From: Costus lasius
Lineage: Eukaryota; Streptophyta; Magnoliopsida; Zingiberales; Costaceae
DNA: 64,000 nt
Assembly (NCBI GenBank): GCA_027563935.2
Contig: CM050447.1
Location: 77,237,461-77,301,460 of the forward strand
Direction of reading: 5' to 3'
Positions 1 to 9,864 of this stretch are shown in pieces. The notes beneath the pieces are model-generated. The model did no database searches, had not been told where the DNA came from, and saw only the letters and a list, made by a program, of their open reading frames with translations. The position numbers were made by a program, and so were the translations under genes. Numbering within the stretch: the first letter of the stretch is position 1; every line of letters begins with the position of its first letter.

Positions 1-1444
1 AAAATTAAGGCCAATAAGGTGCAAAAACAATGGAATAAGGGGTGGTTTCGATGGTAAAACCACATAGAAAATACTATATAATTGAATGACATCAAATCCC
101 CATAGACTTAAATCTTTGGTTGTCCGTAATCAAAAAGTTAATAAGAAATATTTGGAAAAACAATTCATCAACATAAGATATATTCCCTAATAATTCTAAA
201 AATGCCGAACTCATGTTCTGGTCGTAAGATTTACGAGTTACTGAAAACTATAAAGATATCAAATGTAAAGTGAGACATCCAGGATAAATCCAACAATAAC
301 ATTTGTACCATATATCAAATTTCAATATCAAGATTCACCCACCACACAAGTTGAAACATACTTGAGTTTCAAGGTAAAGGTATACACTCCACATTATTGG
401 TAAGGGTCAACACTCATAACTTTAGTGCTACTGTCACTTTTTTGGTTTTTTTTCTTTTGCAATGCCAAGTTAGAGGGAATGGTATTTTGACCTATGGTAG
501 AAACTCATAACTTTGGTACCACTACTACTTTTCTTTCTTTCTTTTGTCGTGCCTAAGTTAGAGGAGTTGCAGTTTTTTTTTTCAAATAAATACCAATACG
601 AAGAGAGACAAAGAGGGACAACAAGTGTGTGGAGCAAATCAATCTATATCAATTCAAATGTATATTATCCCTACAAAAACACGGATTATGCCTAGACACA
701 AAGCATAGCAAATTTCAATCTCAAAGCATTCAATACATAAGAAATCAAGCGACTAAACCATATCATCGAACATAGTGTAGAACCATAGAGAAAATATATT
801 TATGTCAAAGCTATGCCAACACCAAGATGTTGAGAAAATTCAAGTAAGAGCATGCGGAAGCGTGAAACAATTTCAGATAACAGAGGTAGAGTTAGCATTT
901 GCAAACCATCAATGTTTAGGAAAATTATCAGTAAAAGGCAACTAAAGGAAACTAAATAAATTAGGCAATTAAAGGCAGTAAAACAAAGCATGAAAATGCC
1001 TAAAAGCAAAACAAATGAAAATCCCTCCTCCAATGCAAAAGTGTGCACTGTCCTCGATGCACGAAGTATGTAAGAAAGATCAAAATGGAAGGGATACCCA
1101 CAAAGGGGAATGCTACTCACTGCATTCATCAGGGTCATCATTCGAGGAGGGAGAAGAGTCAGAAATGGGAGGGCTATATCGATACCGTCTGTCATCACAA
1201 TCATCATCATTCGTGTTGACACCATCATGATCATGATCATCATCATCCTCGTGGTCTGATGGATATCCAGAAAATCGCACGTAGAGGAACTTTTCAATGG
1301 TGATAAGATGGTTTAATTCTATTCCTTGTTCAACGTGGTCGTGGTGAATGAGGCGAAGAACTTCATCGGTCGAAGGGTACTCAATTGTCTTAGATTGTCG
1401 AGTAAAGGGGGAACTTGGTGCTATATCCAATGGAGTGGGGGTCT
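1..1444 (-). mobile_element. Element C: 3' internal part of an Athila-like retrotransposon, inverted and cut by element B
   Basis: Read on the minus strand, this stretch runs parallel to the 3' internal region of element B (about 27.7-29.06 kb). It has an acidic reading frame ending SDSSPSSNDDPDECSE, then a GCATCGAGGACA-type box, then TTGGCATTGC / GGTACCAAAG repeat units around 440-560. The homology stops at 1,444, where B's LTR begins in the opposite orientation, so B most likely inserted into C. By comparison with B, C's own 3' LTR should begin just left of the window. The relationship is seen in the sequence; Athila-type assignment rests on the similarity to B. Confidence 0.6.
1113..1444 (-). 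pseudogene. C-terminal end of the Athila-type ORF downstream of pol (element C)
   Basis: An open minus-strand frame runs from the junction with element B to a stop at 1,113. It has no start codon of its own at the junction and reads through TPTPLDIAPSSPF into an Asp/His-rich tract (HEDDDDHDHDG) and ends ISDSSPSSNDDPDECSE. Element B has the matching ending ISDSSPSSDDNDDPDECSK at 27.7-27.81 kb, in the place where Athila elements carry an additional ORF after pol. Function is unknown, with no recognisable catalytic motif. The 5' part was removed by the insertion of B. The acidic low-complexity composition and the conserved final residues are the only supports. Confidence 0.5.
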
Positions 1445-3362
1445 TGTTGACACAAATTTATATAGCATTTCACGTGTAATTTTGTTGACGGAATCATCTC
1501 TATTTCCAGGTTTATGTCCATTATTGCCTTAATTACTATATATCTATGGAATCTACACCTCTTTTGGTATTTTCATATTTTTAGGTCAAAACGACCATGA
1601 AGAGGGTGGATTTTGGGACTTTTGAGGTTAGAGAAAGCCCTCCTAATTCAAGAAGAGTCTAATTAGAAATTCTCGGATTTATTAGAGCCTCCACTGAAAA
1701 TCACGACTGGGTCACGATCAAAATCACGCCCGCGACTCGTCTCTCTACCTGAAGCTGCAACTGAAAATCACGACCGGGTCACGACTGGAATCACGCCCGT
1801 GATCGCAGACCCGCCTGTTTCAAAACCACAATTTTAACTAGGGTTTCTTCAACTTTACCAAAGGGTTGGTAAGAGGGCAGCCAAGTCCTTTCCTCCCCCT
1901 CGTCCAGAGACCCTGGAGTAGACTTTAAAGGAAAAATTCTACCATTAAATGATGGTCGCGTAGAGGTGAAGGCTGGCAGCGTTTACAGGATATGGGGAAG
2001 GAAGCAACAAAGACTTTCTTGGCTGGAAAGCTGCAGCAACTTTGCATAGTCTTGGAAAGGGGTAGCAGCCCACTAGGAGGAGGGGAATAAGAGCCTTAGG
2101 AGGAACACTTGCGAAGGGGATTCGGCAAGAGGAGTCTCACGAGAGGAGAGAAGCCAAGGGAGAAGGGTGGAAATCCTGCGGAGGGCAAGAAAGAAGATAT
2201 CATTTGCAGCGCAAGGAGAAGAAGAAGAACTCCCCAAAACTCTCGGCTGATCAAATCTGGTTTGGGGAAGTTTTCAATCTCATTTTCTACACCTTCTAGA
2301 TAAAATATTTGGAATGAATAAGCATATCTTTATGTGTACTTGTGCGATGAACATGGATCTTGTAGCTTAAACTTTAAATCAGGATTTGGGGAAGCCCTTT
2401 GATGATTTTATGATTGTAATAATCTTACTCCAAGTGCTTTCAATCCTTGCTTAACCTTATTTGTGTGCTTTGCCTACGTTACCCGAGAGGGAATGTTTGA
2501 GCCTCCATTCTCCTGGGTGAGGTTTGTAAATTAGGAAATCTGGGGGAAACCCATTGATGAACTGTACTCACCTAGAGGGATTGCCAGGATCCTAGATGCT
2601 ATGGGAGGACCGAAAGGCCGCCCGCACGTTAGAACCATTCGGTTAAGGGTTTACCTAATTCGTTTGTACCCTTTGCCTACGTTACCCGAAAGGGAGCATT
2701 TGAGTCTATAATTTCCTAAGCGAGGTTCATAAATCAGGGGCTAGGGCCGTTGATGAACTGTACTCCCCTGGTGTGAGTATCAGGATCTCAGACGCGACTA
2801 GTAGACCAAAAGTCTGCCTGTGCGTTAGATTGTCTTGGTACTCTTTGCCTGCGTTGCCCGAAAGGGAATTCTTAAGCCGGTACTCCGTAGGTGGAGGGTT
2901 GTTAATCAGAAAATCTGGAGAGACCCCTTTGGTAAACCTGTACTCGCTCTGAAAGTATTAGGGCCGTAGATGTGTTTAGGTAGACCGAAAGGCCGTCTGA
3001 GCATCGGAACTTTACGGTTTAGACCGGTAACCAATTAATGGGAATGGATGAGGCTATCGGTGGAAGCGACCTGAACGTCAGGGACAGAATCCTTTGAACT
3101 TGAGAGGATGCTGGCAATGGAGTTTGATTATTCAGTTGTAAGGAGTCAAAGCGGTAAACTCATATTCTGATGTATTTTTTTATCAAAATTTCTCTCATAC
3201 AATTCCTCCGTCTACGCTCTCATTCATTTAATTAGTTCAACATTTAAATCCTACCAATTTCGATTCTGTTCTAGTAAATTTGAGATCAGCTAGTACTTGC
3301 CCATTAGTCCCTGTGGGATTGATATTTTATTACTTCGATAGACCCGTGCATTTACGGGATTC
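1445..3362 (+). repeat. Element B 5' LTR (all but its last 6 bp)
   Basis: It begins TGTTGACACAAATTT, matching the 3' LTR start at 29,059 closely over about 590 bp. The remaining 6 bp (CCTATCA end) lie at 22,518-22,523, because element A inserted here and duplicated GATTC (3,358-3,362 and 22,513-22,517). Reassembled length is about 1,924 bp. U3 contains repeats of the type ATCACGACCGGGTCACGA (1,690-1,830). The downstream half has three tandem units with GNRA hairpins. The last part (TCCCTGTGGGATTGATATTTTATTACTTCGATAGACC, split here only for description) is shared in form with the other Athila-like LTRs of the window. Confidence 0.8.
2468..3010 (+). repeat. Three tandem units with GNRA-loop hairpins in the element B LTR
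   Basis: Units start at CTTTGCCTACGTTACCCG around 2,468, 2,671 and 2,843 (periods about 203 and 172 bp). Each unit has a CCC-GARA-GGG hairpin (2,476-2,496, 2,679-2,699, 2,851-2,871) with an outer stem ACGTT/AATGT or variants and a bulged A or G. Each also has a second hairpin at the end (GACCGAAAGGCC type near 2,608 and 2,984; AGACCAAAAGTCT near 2,805). Between them are the repeated phrases TTGATGAACTGTACTC and CAGGATC. No reading frame fits this pattern. Confidence 0.7.
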
Positions 3363-3617
3363 TGATGACTCTAAATTTCATAGTAATTTTTATACTTATT
3401 AAATGGTCTTTTGGGGTCATAATCATGCTCGTTTGCTTATCTTTTATGCCTTATTTATCAAATATTTTGGAATCTACACCTTTCTTGGTTTTTGATCAAT
3501 TTAAGGTAAAAGGCATCATTATCGTGAGTTTTCATGCAATTTCAATGCATGGACGAGTTGTAATCATCAAGGGGAGTTCACACATCAAATTTTAAGTTAA
3601 ACTAAGTTTTCTGACAA

Positions 3618-4010
3618 AATTACGGTAGTGCCGTAATGAATTTTACGGTCGTAATCTACTAAGATGGCACTACTATAATAATTTTCACGGCCGCTTCCCA
3701 CAGAAATTTTTTGGAAAATTATGGCACTACCGTAATATATTTTATGGTACCGTAATTTCGATCCAGATTCATACAGAGACTTTCAGAGGATTTTGATGAA
3801 TTACGGCACTACCGTAATATATTTTATGGTACCGTAATTTTGAACAAATTTCATACAGAGACTTTCAGAAACAATCAAGAAGATTACGACACTACCGTAA
3901 TGAACTTTTACAGTGCCGTAATTGCGGGTCGTTTCCCTATAGTAACTTCAGAAGACATTACAGCATTGCCATAATTATATTCACAGTACCGTAATTTTCG
4001 ACCCAGTTTC
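3618..4010 (+). repeat. Array of imperfect palindromes (TTACGGCACTACCGTAA type) in U3 of element A
   Basis: About six modules at roughly 60-100 bp spacing. Each pairs a palindrome such as ATTACGGCACTACCGTAAT with a nearby ATGGTACCGTAATTT, separated by phrases like TTCATACAGAGACTTTCAGA. The same array occurs in the 3' LTR (20,840-21,235), inverted in G (6,362-6,735) and F (36,835-37,055), in D (24,370-24,605), in H (33,415-33,790), and once more inside A (19,070-19,205). It could act as a repeated protein-binding site or as an RNA stem; nothing here decides which. Confidence 0.75.
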
Positions 4011-4908
4011 TTGATTCTTCCGCTGGAAACTTAAAAAGATGATTTCTCGAGCTTTAGGGTACCAATTGAAGAACTGTAAAAAGGGGAACGATCAGGATAA
4101 AGAGGAGAAGGATCTCAAAGCAAAAGGACCAATTTTTATCATGGATTCACGACAAATTTCAGAGAATCGCCGCCGCCTTAGGGTTCATCAGTTCTCAGTG
4201 TATAGACCACCTTCGGCCATGAAATTTGAAAGGAAGCTTCGCCTGAAGGAGGAAAACATACTACAGAAGTTTCAGAGTGAAAGGAGATCGATCGAGGGAG
4301 AAATCAACAAAAACGTGGGCGCCGCCACTGTTCATCGCATCGAGGAGCAAAATTACGGGATGTAATTTTCATTACAGCCCTGTTTTGTAACTTTTACTCT
4401 TCTCTTTCAATTTCTAATCACTCTAAATGATGTTTTATTATAATTCTTCGATCATGCTAGCTTAAACCTTCTTTTGGGACATGCGGGAGTAATCCCCTAA
4501 ATTTCTTAATGACTAGATCAATTTTACTTTCGTTTTGATAATTTTACTGTGATAGTTCTACTTATGTGTTGATTGCCCTTAATTCTCCATAGATTCATAT
4601 TTATCAGCATGATTTAGAGTTTTTACATTATGGACTGAAAAGTGATTTGTGAAAACTTGGAACCCTAAAATTGAACGTTAGGAACTCATCGTAAGAAATT
4701 AGGTTTGTTCTTATTTCTCGATTTTAGAAGTATATTGCCATGTTGATAATTTGAACTTAGGATTGAGTTATTGAAATTAACATGATGATACTATGAGAGA
4801 TCAAGTATCTGATCGTTGGAGAACCTTAAGTAGAACCTGTGAAAATTATACTATGAAAATATGTAGTTTTCACTTGAGATGATTGACTTAGAATTCGGAT
4901 GTATGAGA

Positions 4909-6989
4909 GTGATTGTTGTGATCCGAAAGAACACAATTTTAAATACAAGCAGGTAGACTCGTTTCAGGTGTCGCGGCCAAAGGTATTAGTGTACAAGGCT
5001 ATTGTCACTCCCTGGCACGGCTCCAAAAACTTGTTGTCCCTAACTTGTAGTGTCTGCAAGTGCACAGATACTCGAAGTAATAAAGTAAATATCGATCCCA
5101 CAGAGACCTATGCTGTCAAGTACCAAATAATTGATTTCTTCCTATCTAGGAAATCGAATAAAAAAGCAAGTAGAGAGCGAAAACACACGGGAAAATAATA
5201 TCAGAGAGAAATTGGGACTAGGGTTTCGTTCTCTTGGATTTTCATGACTAGATATATAAAGATGTTCATCAATCAAATTCTAATATGATAAAGACTTAAT
5301 TTACTTCAAAAAGGGATTATCTCACTCTCGTGCAGATAACAATGCAGAGATAAATCCTCACTTTCGTGCAAGATTCATCCCAGGCTGAGGATAAGTAAAT
5401 CATCAATCAAAGAACTCAAGATCACTTTCGTGCATCCGAGTTCTAAGTTGATTGCCTCGAGTGGAATCTCGAGGATCAGTTTCGAGCATCTGAGACTCAA
5501 TACACGTTTTACCTACGGTTCTCCAACGTTCCGATCCTCACTTTCGTGCAAGATCTCTCGTTTGACACAATAACTCAATCGTAGGTTCATAATCATCATC
5601 AAGGTAATATAAACAACTAAAATAAAGAAATAAGAATTTAACCTAATTTCTTAGGGTTGGTTCCTATTAATCAATTTTAGGATTCCAAATTCTCAAGCAA
5701 ATCACTTTTCGGTCCTTATTGCGAAAACTCTAAATCATGATGACAAAAAGTAAACTAAGGAGAATCTTAGAGCAATAATCGCATAGGTAAAATTATCAAA
5801 GTAGAATAATCATGATGAAAGTGTAAAGTATCTAGTCATTAAGAAAATCGAAGGGAATTACTCCCCCATGTCCCAAAATAAGTTTAAGCTAGCATGGTGA
5901 AGGAATTACAAAATACCATAATTTCAGAAGATCAAAAATCAACAAGAGAAGAGTTTTAGGAAAATACAGCACGATTATGAAATATTTCACAGCCGTAATT
6001 TGCAATAAAAGCGGTGAACAGTAGCGTCCCTCCTTCTTTCTTTGATTTCTCTTCCAATCGATCTCCTTTCGTTCTGAAACTTTTGGCACGTTGTTTCCTA
6101 CACCAGGCAAAGCTTCGGTATGAAAATCATGGATGGAGATGCCCTGGATTCGTCGCAGCGGCGGAACCCTAGGCGGCGACATCAATTGCGATTTCTCACT
6201 CGATAGACGGTGAAATTTTGGGGCTTTTGGTATCTTCGTGTTCCTCTCATGAAAAGCTCTCTCTCCTCTTCTTACGGCATCCAATGTAAAGCTCTGGATA
6301 GCCCGCAATCATCTGCGCAAAAATTGAGCGTCGAAATTGACCTGGGAGTCGTGTTTAAAACATGAAATACGGCAGTGTAATAGTTTACGGCCCTGCCGTA
6401 AAATCGCTCAAGTGTTCTATTCTGAAAGTACTGGGAAATGCGGCACCGTAAAATTCTTCATGGTACTACCGTAAAATTGGTTGATCTCTCTGGTCGAAAA
6501 CGTCAGGAAACTATGGCCCGTAATATGGTTTACGGTAGTGTCGTAAAATCGGTTATACTTTCTGATCTGAAAGCGCCCCAAAATACGGCCCGTAAAATGG
6601 TTTACGGTAGGGCCGTATTTTCAACAAAATCTTCTGTTCGAAATTTCTCCAAATTACGGTAGTGGCTCGATATTACGGTATCGTACGAAAATATGGTACC
6701 GTAATATATATTACGGCACTACCGTATTTTGGGGAGTTACTCCGATTTGCATGAAATTTGTCATGTGTCTTCTTCTCGATGATGAGAATTCTTCTATGTG
6801 TCTGATTTTGCTCGAAAATATTCCAAAATAATGCCTTTTTACCTGAAAATCATGAAAAACCAAAATAGAAGTAGACTTTGCAATATCTGATGAATTCAGC
6901 ATAAAAACAAGTAAAAGATCCTCAATTTAGCATGAAAAGATGTCTAAAATGATACAAAATATACTATATATTTTGGTGTCATCAGTGAT
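4909..6989 (-). mobile_element. Element G: LTR plus PBS and a short internal stub, inserted in reverse into the LTR of A
   Basis: The inserted body is 4,914-6,984, flanked by the 5-bp duplication GTGAT (4,909-4,913 and 6,985-6,989). Read on the minus strand it starts TGATGACACCAAAAT and runs as an LTR to 5,032 (1,953 bp). The spacer AGTTTT (5,031-5,026) and a mutated tRNA-Asp PBS (5,025-5,008) follow, then about 94 bp of remnant ending CGGATCACAACA, which resembles an LTR terminus. The likely history is a full element whose interior and most of the second LTR were lost by deletion. The LTR contains at least four GNRA hairpins (5,317-5,339, 5,353-5,375, 5,419-5,437, 5,533-5,555). Confidence 0.8.
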
Positions 6990-7326
6990 CCTTGAGTTTT
7001 TTTTGTCAATAATTTACTTATATCTAACGTTGAATAAATCCTGCATGAGAGTGAGGATTCGTTCTTTGTAAATTGTCTACGCGAAAGCGAGATGATTGAC
7101 GAATATCTATTCATATCTAGTCATGGAAATTAAGGCGGATGAAACCCTAGTCCCAGTTTCTCTCTCTGATATTTTCGTGTAGTTTTTGATGCTTTGCTTT
7201 AATCCTATTCGATTGCCTAGCTAGTAAGAAATTAATTATTCGGTACTTGGCAAACGAGGTCTCTGTGGTTCGATATCTTAATTATTACTTCGAGTATCCA
7301 TGCACTTACGGACTACAACAAGTTTT

Positions 7327-7344
7327 TGGCATCGTTGCCGGGGA
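7327..7344 (+). other. Primer-binding site of element A (tRNA-Asp type)
   Basis: TGGCATCGTTGCCGGGGA follows the LTR after the spacer AGTTTT. It differs at two positions from TGGCGCCGTTGCCGGGGA, the complement of the 3' end of plant tRNA-Asp(GTC) including CCA. This primer type is characteristic of Athila-lineage elements. Confidence 0.85.
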
Positions 7345-7450
7345 CCTTGAGTTTTGTCAATATTGAAGATATTGAAAGTATTGCTAGACTAGGTTTTGTT
7401 TTATTTACTGTTTTCTATTCTTTTTCTACTTATTTTGAATTATTTGATCT

Positions 7451-8025
7451 ATGTACTTGTGTATGCGCAGGAATCTTAGATCAGGACCTCTAGTTCCTTT
7501 TGATCCTGAAATTAATAAAACTCTTAGATTGCGCAGGAAACTTAAGTTTGCAGAGGAAAGAGAAGAAGTATCAATCATGGCTGAGAGGAGAACAATTAGA
7601 GATTATGCAGCCCTGAATACACAGGGAATTCGCTCCAGTATAACTAGGCCAGCAATTAATGCAAATAATTTCGAGATTAAACCAGCTTTCCTATCAATGA
7701 TCTAGCATAGCCAATTTGGAGGATCTCCTCTAGAAGATCCTAATCAACACTTATCTCTTTTTAATGAATTTTGTGATAATATAAAAATTAATGTTGTATC
7801 TGATGATGCTCTTAGACTGAGATTGTTTCCTTTTTCCCTTAGGGACCAAGCAAAAGCCTGGCTACATTCACATCCAACTAGAACATTCACCACTTGGGAA
7901 CAATTGTCAAAGGCTTTCTTAACGAAGTACTTTCCACCCAGTAAGATGATTCAATTAAGAAATTAGATCATAGGATTTGCATAGAGGGATGGTGAATCAC
8001 TCAGTGAGGCATGGGAGCATTTCAA
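7451..8025 (+). pseudogene. gag of element A, first part (Retrotrans_gag domain)
   Basis: The frame opens with a basic stretch (MRRNLRSGPLVPFDPEINK). After an in-frame stop at 7,703 it continues QFGGSPLEDPNQHLSLFNEF and RLFPFSLRDQAKAWLHSHP, the typical core of plant Ty3/gypsy gag (capsid). Further stops occur at about 7,963 and 7,981. The frame is then cut at 8,025 by copia element J and resumes at 16,913. Gag would form the virus-like particle in the cytoplasm. The stop in ...SMI*HSQFGG sits where related proteins commonly have Gln, consistent with a CAG-to-TAG change. This copy is dead. Confidence 0.8.
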
Positions 8026-9843
8026 TGTTGGGAAACCCCAGGGATATTTAAAAAAAAAAATTTTCATAGAAAGCACAGCTGAAGAATAACCCCGAAATAG
8101 GCCAGTCCCAAAAACCCAGTGAAGATCGTCATGCGAGGGTGTCGACACGATGAGATGAGAAGGTACCTTGAAGTAATTTGAGATGATGTCGATGTAGGCG
8201 CCCAAGTGTGCGCCCTTTGTAGTCTCACGCACACGGATGCTTTGAGTCTTCTTCTTCCACGCCCGGTGCTAGCCTCGGGAAGAAGATCCATGCCAAGGGA
8301 GTTCCTCTTGAACACTTGCGCCAATCACCAAGGTGGGGAAGCGCCAAGGGAAGAAGAGGAAGAAGATCTCTTTAGTCTTGATGGAAGAAGAGGAGAAAAT
8401 CTCTAAGAACCCCAAGCTTTCGCCCCTCCACTTGTCTCCACACCTCCAAGAGGAATTAGTGCCATGAGAGGGGCGGGCTAGAGTCTCTTTTATAGAGATC
8501 ATGTGTGGCTTGGAGAATAATTAGGAGAGCATGATTTTAGGAATTAATTAATTAAATCCTAATCCAATTAGGACTCTAATTAATTTAAATAAAATCAGCC
8601 CTATTAAATCTCCACAAAAATAGGACTCTAATTAATTAATTAATTAGCCCCTATTTTATCTCAAATGATTAATTCAAAATCAACTTTAATTTATCTCAAA
8701 TGATTAATTCAAAATCAACTTTAATTAATCCCAATTAACTTATCAGTAAGCCCAACTATATAATGGGCCTAGCCCAAGGTCCATTATGCATGTTAATCAA
8801 CCCATTGGATCCAATCCAATTTAACCCAAGGTCAAACGAGGTTAACCATGGTTAATTTGGTCAATATGCCAAAAATGGAAGTTGGCCTTGATAAGTTTCT
8901 TCCATCTCATTAGGCCCATTGGCGCTGATGAATCTACCAAATAGATGTGAATTAGCCAATAACTCGATCCAAAGGCTATCCGATCAATACGAAAACTAGA
9001 GCATCAAGGTGTGCGACCCTGTAGGTTCCTTTGACGTTGGCAGTGCTGAACTAAGGTCACCACAAGCAGTGAGTGGCACCTAGCAGCGCATCGCTGCTAC
9101 CCAAGTCATCGAAATGGATATTGACATCAACATCCCCATCATCGCAACAAGGCATTGATGTATTATAGTCCCTTTGCCAAACTGATATCCGATTGGACAA
9201 GTATGTCACCACTTGTTTTAACCCAATCACATGGTTATGACTAAATCAGGTTCTCACCTGGGTATGGCCATACACTTTCAGTCATAGAACCATAAGGGGC
9301 CCTATGGATATCAAGCTTCCCTCAGGAAGGGGCAAATCCTCTATCTATCAATTAATCTTCTCATATGGGTCGTGACATACTCAATGACAACTGTTATGAC
9401 CTCCCAACTATGGAGAGATGTTAGGTTGTATCAAAGCATGTCCCTAACCACATAGAAGAGTCAATGACCTCAAGTCTAGGGATCAACACATCTCCTTCCA
9501 CTTGTGAGGATAACTCATGACAACAAGTCATTGCCTCACAGCAAGTCGATCTAGTATATCTACCACTGATATACCCATATGTCTACGTTAGCATTTCGTA
9601 CCTAACCAGCCCATATACCAGTCTCTCATGTACCATAGCTGTCCCATATCTACTAATGTACTTGACTGAGGACAAAAAGTTTGAACACAGATCCAATCTG
9701 TCTCCAGGGACATTATCACATAAGTACACATTCGCAGATGTAAGCAAATGATGATAACGACAATGCCAAAATGATACATAAATATCAATGTTAAGTAATA
9801 CAATAATGGACCAATATTAGGTCCTAGGGCATATACACCAATA
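8026..9843 (-). repeat. 3' LTR of copia element J
   Basis: It runs parallel to the 5' LTR at 15,053-16,912. Its inner end reads CACCAATA rather than CACCAACA, so the terminal TG of this LTR has mutated to TA. A 36-bp unit (ATCTCAAATGATTAATTC...) is duplicated at about 8,659-8,727, where the other LTR instead has about 80 extra bases. Short frames here, including a Ser/Arg-rich one near 8,269-8,502, are also present in the other LTR and are not genes. Confidence 0.92.
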
Positions 9844-9858
9844 ATCTCCCACTTGCAC
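9844..9858 (-). other. Polypurine tract of copia element J
   Basis: On the minus strand GTGCAAGTGGGAGAT lies directly before the 3' LTR. AAGTGGGAG-type tracts next to the LTR are typical of plant copia elements and prime plus-strand synthesis. Confidence 0.85.
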
Positions 9859-9864
9859 TAAGAC

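Larger units (their letters stand above)
3363..7320 (+). repeat. Element A 5' LTR, interrupted by element G
   Basis: Without G and its TSD this LTR is 1,882 bp, against 1,926 bp for the 3' LTR. The 44-bp difference is a deletion between two copies of GATTG just after hairpin 3 (around 7,098), present in full at about 22,243-22,290 in the 3' LTR. U3 holds the palindrome array (3,618-4,010). The downstream half holds GNRA hairpins at 4,897 (now split by G), 7,037-7,059 and 7,076-7,092. Confidence 0.85.

Noticed and set aside
800..1297. 165-codon minus-strand frame with hydrophobic stretches
   Set aside because: It overlaps in another frame the better-supported acidic ORF end of element C and continues into its 3' non-coding part. 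The Met/Ile-rich start is the shifted reading of GATGAT-type repeats.
3618..4010. CRISPR-like array of repeats
   Set aside because: Spacing and repeats are irregular, the repeats are palindromic parts of an LTR present in many copies, and the genome is eukaryotic.
4039..4365. 108-codon basic frame in the LTR of element A
   Set aside because: It lies in the LTR; the equivalent stretch in the 3' LTR (21,262 on) is broken by stops and no protein family is recognised.
8064..8502. Arg/Ser-rich frames in the LTR of copia J, repeated at 15,087-15,525
   Set aside because: Present in both LTRs because the LTRs are duplicates; no family match and no separate gene context.
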